Shown piece by piece: positions 41,329 to 44,307 of a DNA stretch of 44,307 bases. The position numbers and the translations under genes were made by a program. Within the stretch, counting starts at the first letter, position 1. Every line of letters starts with the position of its first letter. The notes below the pieces were generated by a model. That model worked only from the letters and a program-made list of their open reading frames with translations. It did not search any database and had not been told where the DNA came from. Source of the stretch: Synergistaceae bacterium (GTDB lineage Bacteria > Synergistota > Synergistia > Synergistales > Synergistaceae); assembly GCA_030533085.1 (NCBI GenBank), contig JAUNJZ010000021.1, forward strand, positions 1 to 44,307, given 5' to 3'.

Positions 41329-43965
41329 ATGGCAGAGACAAAAAAGTACATCTATGATTTCAGCGAAGGCAGCGCGGATATGAGAACGCTCCTGGGCGGC
41401 AAGGGAGCGAACCTCGCGCAGATGTGGAAGATAGGGTTGCCGGTACCTCCCGGCTTCATAATCACAACAGAAGCCTGCCACAAATATTGGGAAGAAAAAG
41501 AATTTATCGCCGGAATATGGGGCGACGTTGAAGCCGCCGTTGCCAGAGTAGAGGCTCTCGCCGGCAAAAAATTCGGCTCATCCGAAAACCCGCTTCTGGT
41601 ATCTGTTCGCTCCGGCGCTCCCGTATCGATGCCCGGAATGATGGACACAATACTCAACCTCGGTCTTAACGACGTAACGGTAGAAGCTCTTGCCAAATCG
41701 GCGGGCAACGAAAGATTCGCCTACGACAGCTACCGCCGCTTCATACAGATGTTCTCTGACGTCGTCCTCGGAGTCGACCTCGAAAAGTTTGAAAAACGCC
41801 TTGAGCAGGCCAGAGACAACGCCGGCGTGAAAGAAGATTACCAGATACCGGCCGAAGAGCTGAAAAAGCTTGTCGCCGACTATAAAAAAATAGTCGAAGA
41901 GGCCGGATGCGCCTTCCCGACAGATCCCTGGGTACAGCTCAGGCTTGCTATAGACGCGGTATTCCGCAGCTGGAACACGCCGCGCGCCATCACATACCGC
42001 AAGATAAACGGCATACCTGAGGAATACGGCACGGCGGTAAACATCGTTACGATGGTATTCGGCAACCTCGGAGACGACTGCGGCACAGGCGTCTGCTTCA
42101 CGAGAAGCCCATCCACAGGAGAAAACAAGCTCTTCGGAGAATACCTCATCAACGCGCAGGGTGAAGACGTCGTCGCCGGCATCCGCACCCCCGTACCCAT
42201 CGCAATGCTTGAGCAGGCGATGCCCGAAGTTTACAAAGAATTCCATCGCATAGCGATGCTCCTCGAACGGCATTACCGCGACGCGCAGGACATAGAATTT
42301 ACAGTAGAGAGAGGAAAGCTCTACATCCTGCAGACCCGCAACGGCAAGCGCACCGCCGCCGCCGCTGTGAGAATCGCCATGGAAATGCTCAAAGAAGGGC
42401 TGATCGACGCGGAAACCGCTGTATCGCGCGTAGCTCCCGAACAGGTAGAGCAGCTCCTCCATCCGCAGCTTGACCCCAAAGCCAAACGCACCGTCCTTGT
42501 GAAGGGGCTTCCCGCCTCTCCCGGAGCGGCGGTCGGCAAAGTGGTATTCGACGCGGACGAAGCGGCGGAGCGCGGCGGCAAAGGCGAGGCTATAATCCTC
42601 GTGCGTCCGGAAACCACGCCTGACGACATACATGGCCTATTCGCCGCGCAGGGGGTACTCACTAGCCACGGCGGAATGACCAGCCATGCGGCAGTCGTCG
42701 CCCGCGGCCTCGGAAAACCATGCGTCTCAGGCGCGGAAAGCGTCAAAATAGATCTGGCCGCCAACACATTCACAGTCGGCGACGTAACAGTCAAAAAAGA
42801 CGAATTCCTCACGCTGGACGGAAGCAACGGCGACGTGATCGTCGGCAAAATAGATCTGATAGACCCGCAGTTCGATGAAAACTTCCGCGAGCTGCTCGAC
42901 GACGCGGACAAAATCGCGAAGCTGCAAGTCTGGGCCAACGCCGACACGCCGGAAGACGCTCGCCGCGCACGCGCCTTCGGAGCAAAAGGGATCGGCCTTT
43001 GCCGCACCGAGCACATGTTCATGGCCGCCGACCGCCTGCCGGTAATGCAGGAAATGGTCGTCGCTTCCACGAGAGAAGAAAGAATAAAGCAGCTCGACAA
43101 ACTCCAGAAAATGCAGGAAGAGGACTTCCTTGGGATATTTGAGGCAATGGAGGGACTTCCCGTTACAATCCGCCTTCTCGACCCGCCTCTCCATGAATTC
43201 CTCCCCAAAATCCCCGAGCTTACAAAAGCCCTTGAAGGACTTGCGCCGGAGAGCGCCGAAGCTGAAAAAATCAACGCCACCATCGCCCGTGCCCGCGAGC
43301 TGCACGAACAGAACCCGATGCTCGGCTTCCGCGGATGCCGTCTTGGAATGATCTACCCTGAAATATACGAAATGCAGGTACGCGCCATCTTCGACGCGGC
43401 ATGCAAACTGACGGTCAAAGGAATAAAAGTCATACCAGACATAATGATCCCGCTCGTCGGCACGCAGGAAGAAATGAAGAAAATGCGCGCCCTGGTAGAC
43501 GAGATAGCGGCCGCCAAACTCAAAGAGCATGGCGTTGAGCTGGAATATATGGTCGGAACGATGATAGAACTGCCCAGAGCGGCAATGGTCGCAGACCAGC
43601 TCGCCGAATACGCGCAGTTCTTCAGCTGCGGCACGAACGACCTCACGCAGACCACCTTCGGCTACTCGCGCGACGACGCCGAAGGAAAATTCCTCGGCCA
43701 ATACGTCGAAATGGGCGTATTTGAAGAAAACCCATTCGCGCGGCTTGACCGCGACGGCGTAGGTGCGCTGATGGAAATAGCTGTGGAAAAAGGGCGCAAA
43801 GTACGCCCCAACATACAGCTCGGAATATGCGGCGAACATGGCGGCAACCCGTCGAGCATAGCCTTCTGCAACCAGCTCGGCCTCAACTACGTAAGCTGCT
43901 CGCCGTTCAGAGTTCCTGTAGCGAGACTTTCAGCGGCTCTCTCCGCGCTCGGCGTGCTTAAATAA
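41329..43965 (+). CDS. ppdK: Pyruvate, phosphate dikinase
   Basis: Interconverts pyruvate, ATP and phosphate with PEP, AMP and pyrophosphate. The 878-residue protein has the N-terminal nucleotide domain (GGKGANLAQM at residues 22-31; later VSVRSGAPVSMPGMMDT). The swivelling phosphohistidine domain contains GGMTSHAAVVARGLGKPC, with His near residue 453. A C-terminal PEP/pyruvate barrel follows, with RLLDPPLHEFLP, GFRGCRLG, SCGTNDLTQTTFG and GICGEHGG. AAAGGAGG at 41314-41321 fixes ATG 41329. A TATAAT is at 41288-41293 with a poor -35. Pyk is also encoded in this window, so PEP-pyruvate exchange is possible in both directions. Confidence 0.97.
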   Translation: MAETKKYIYDFSEGSADMRTLLGGKGANLAQMWKIGLPVPPGFIITTEACHKYWEEKEFIAGIWGDVEAAVARVEALAGKKFGSSENPLLVSVRSGAPVSMPGMMDTILNLGLNDVTVEALAKSAGNERFAYDSYRRFIQMFSDVVLGVDLEKFEKRLEQARDNAGVKEDYQIPAEELKKLVADYKKIVEEAGCAFPTDPWVQLRLAIDAVFRSWNTPRAITYRKINGIPEEYGTAVNIVTMVFGNLGDDCGTGVCFTRSPSTGENKLFGEYLINAQGEDVVAGIRTPVPIAMLEQAMPEVYKEFHRIAMLLERHYRDAQDIEFTVERGKLYILQTRNGKRTAAAAVRIAMEMLKEGLIDAETAVSRVAPEQVEQLLHPQLDPKAKRTVLVKGLPASPGAAVGKVVFDADEAAERGGKGEAIILVRPETTPDDIHGLFAAQGVLTSHGGMTSHAAVVARGLGKPCVSGAESVKIDLAANTFTVGDVTVKKDEFLTLDGSNGDVIVGKIDLIDPQFDENFRELLDDADKIAKLQVWANADTPEDARRARAFGAKGIGLCRTEHMFMAADRLPVMQEMVVASTREERIKQLDKLQKMQEEDFLGIFEAMEGLPVTIRLLDPPLHEFLPKIPELTKALEGLAPESAEAEKINATIARARELHEQNPMLGFRGCRLGMIYPEIYEMQVRAIFDAACKLTVKGIKVIPDIMIPLVGTQEEMKKMRALVDEIAAAKLKEHGVELEYMVGTMIELPRAAMVADQLAEYAQFFSCGTNDLTQTTFGYSRDDAEGKFLGQYVEMGVFEENPFARLDRDGVGALMEIAVEKGRKVRPNIQLGICGEHGGNPSSIAFCNQLGLNYVSCSPFRVPVARLSAALSALGVLK

Positions 43966-43997
43966 CAGTCCGCCCCAAGCGACAGGAAAAAACAGAA

Positions 43998-44034
43998 AAT
44001 GCCCCGGCCATTTTAAAAGGCCGGGGCATTCTTT
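43998..44034. terminator. Bidirectional terminator between ppdK and the rrn operon
   Basis: Perfect 12-bp stem, AATGCCCCGGCC (43998-44009) with GGCCGGGGCATT (44019-44030), A-rich before and CTTT after. Confidence 0.9.
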
Positions 44035-44263
44035 AGTAAATACAGCTTTTTTCCTGCCGCAAAGGCGCGTTTCGCGAAAAACAAAAATTGCTAAAATTGG
44101 GGGGTTGCATTTTTTACAAATCCGTAATATACTACCTCCTGTCGCCGATACGAGGCAGCATTAATCGGAAACGGCGATAAGAACCTTGTCAATAGAATAA
44201 AGTGCATAAGGAATAAAAAGGAATTAACCAAAAAGCAATTCCAGCGAGTGAGACGTCAGGAAT
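44035..44263 (+). other. rrn promoter region and 16S leader
   Basis: No gene. An A-rich stretch (about 44074-44098), the promoter at 44105-44133 and a leader of about 125 bases to the mature 16S 5' end. I did not identify a clear boxA. Confidence 0.55.
44105..44133 (+). promoter_or_regulatory. Ribosomal RNA operon promoter
   Basis: TTGCAT (44105-44110), 17-base spacer, TATACT (44128-44133). The upstream bases are AT-rich runs (GAAAAACAAAAATTGC), like an UP element. Confidence 0.75.
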
Positions 44264-44307
44264 CAAACGGAGAGTTTGATCCTGGCTCAGGACGAACGCT
44301 GGCGGCG
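44264..44307 (+). rRNA. rrs: 16S ribosomal RNA, 5' end, truncated by window edge
   Basis: AGAGTTTGATCCTGGCTCAG (44271-44290) is the universal 16S 5' segment, corresponding to E. coli position 8 onward; GACGAACGCTGGCGGCG follows. The mature end is set about 7 bases upstream by analogy. Confidence 0.96.

Noticed and set aside
1-44307. CRISPR array, prophage, toxin-antitoxin or defence island
   Set aside because: No regularly spaced direct repeats, phage structural genes or toxin-antitoxin pairs seen; MazG here is the housekeeping two-domain enzyme, not a toxin partner.

Overview
The window is a chromosomal segment from a GC-rich bacterium with an outer-membrane-style envelope (lipoprotein and exported M48 protease signals). 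It is dense, mostly plus-strand and housekeeping in content. The gene neighbourhoods (rpmE-thyX-DUF1385-prfA-prmC; era-recO-glyQ-glyS-ppdK; cdaA-cdaR-glmM), the frequent TTG starts and the mix of Firmicutes-like and Gram-negative traits suggest a member of the Synergistota, close to Cloacibacillus/Synergistes. This is an inference from gene content; only about 44 bases of 16S rRNA are present at the right edge, too few to place it.

Layout. Positions 1-55 hold the 3' end of a group II intron. Positions 56-433 hold stacked hairpins and a minus-strand tRNA-Gln/tRNA-Glu unit with its promoter. From 645 to 4536 runs a translation-linked cluster: rpmE, thyX, a DUF1385 membrane protein, prfA and prmC. 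It is followed by trxB (with an unusual thioredoxin-like tail), an exported M48 protease, dnaX, dnaE, a TRAP (mtrB) homologue, pyk and nfo. From 15385 to 19817 is the cdaA-cdaR-glmM-galU run, for c-di-AMP synthesis and envelope sugar precursors.

Positions about 19970-22000 form an accessory patch that looks imported and decayed. It holds an HxlR fragment, a TIGR04076 gene, a MarR regulator with a clear operator, a probable remnant of a DUF1848 gene, and a nitroreductase-family gene. From 24172 back to 22097, on the minus strand, is a probable perR operon: a PerR with all regulatory metal ligands, a CPBP intramembrane protease, and a lipoprotein I do not recognise. It is headed by a near-perfect PerR box.

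Positions 24315 to 43965 return to plus-strand core genes: tRNA-Gln, glmU, prs, rplY, pth, mfd, mazG, an Nfu-like Fe-S protein, phoH, pgpH, ybeY, cdd, era, recO, glyQ, glyS and ppdK. A strong bidirectional terminator, an rrn promoter and the start of 16S rRNA close the window.

How the genes connect. The window encodes both a c-di-AMP synthase (cdaA, with its regulator cdaR and partner glmM) and a c-di-AMP phosphodiesterase (pgpH). GlmM, GlmU and GalU together supply UDP-GlcNAc and UDP-glucose. PrfA and PrmC are a release factor and its methylase; Pth, YbeY, Era, GlyQS, L31 and L25 all serve translation. I see no CRISPR array, prophage or clear defence system. The most unusual items are the TRAP homologue placed between dnaE and pyk, the PerR-box operon with an unknown lipoprotein, and the TrxB with a redox-dead thioredoxin-like domain.
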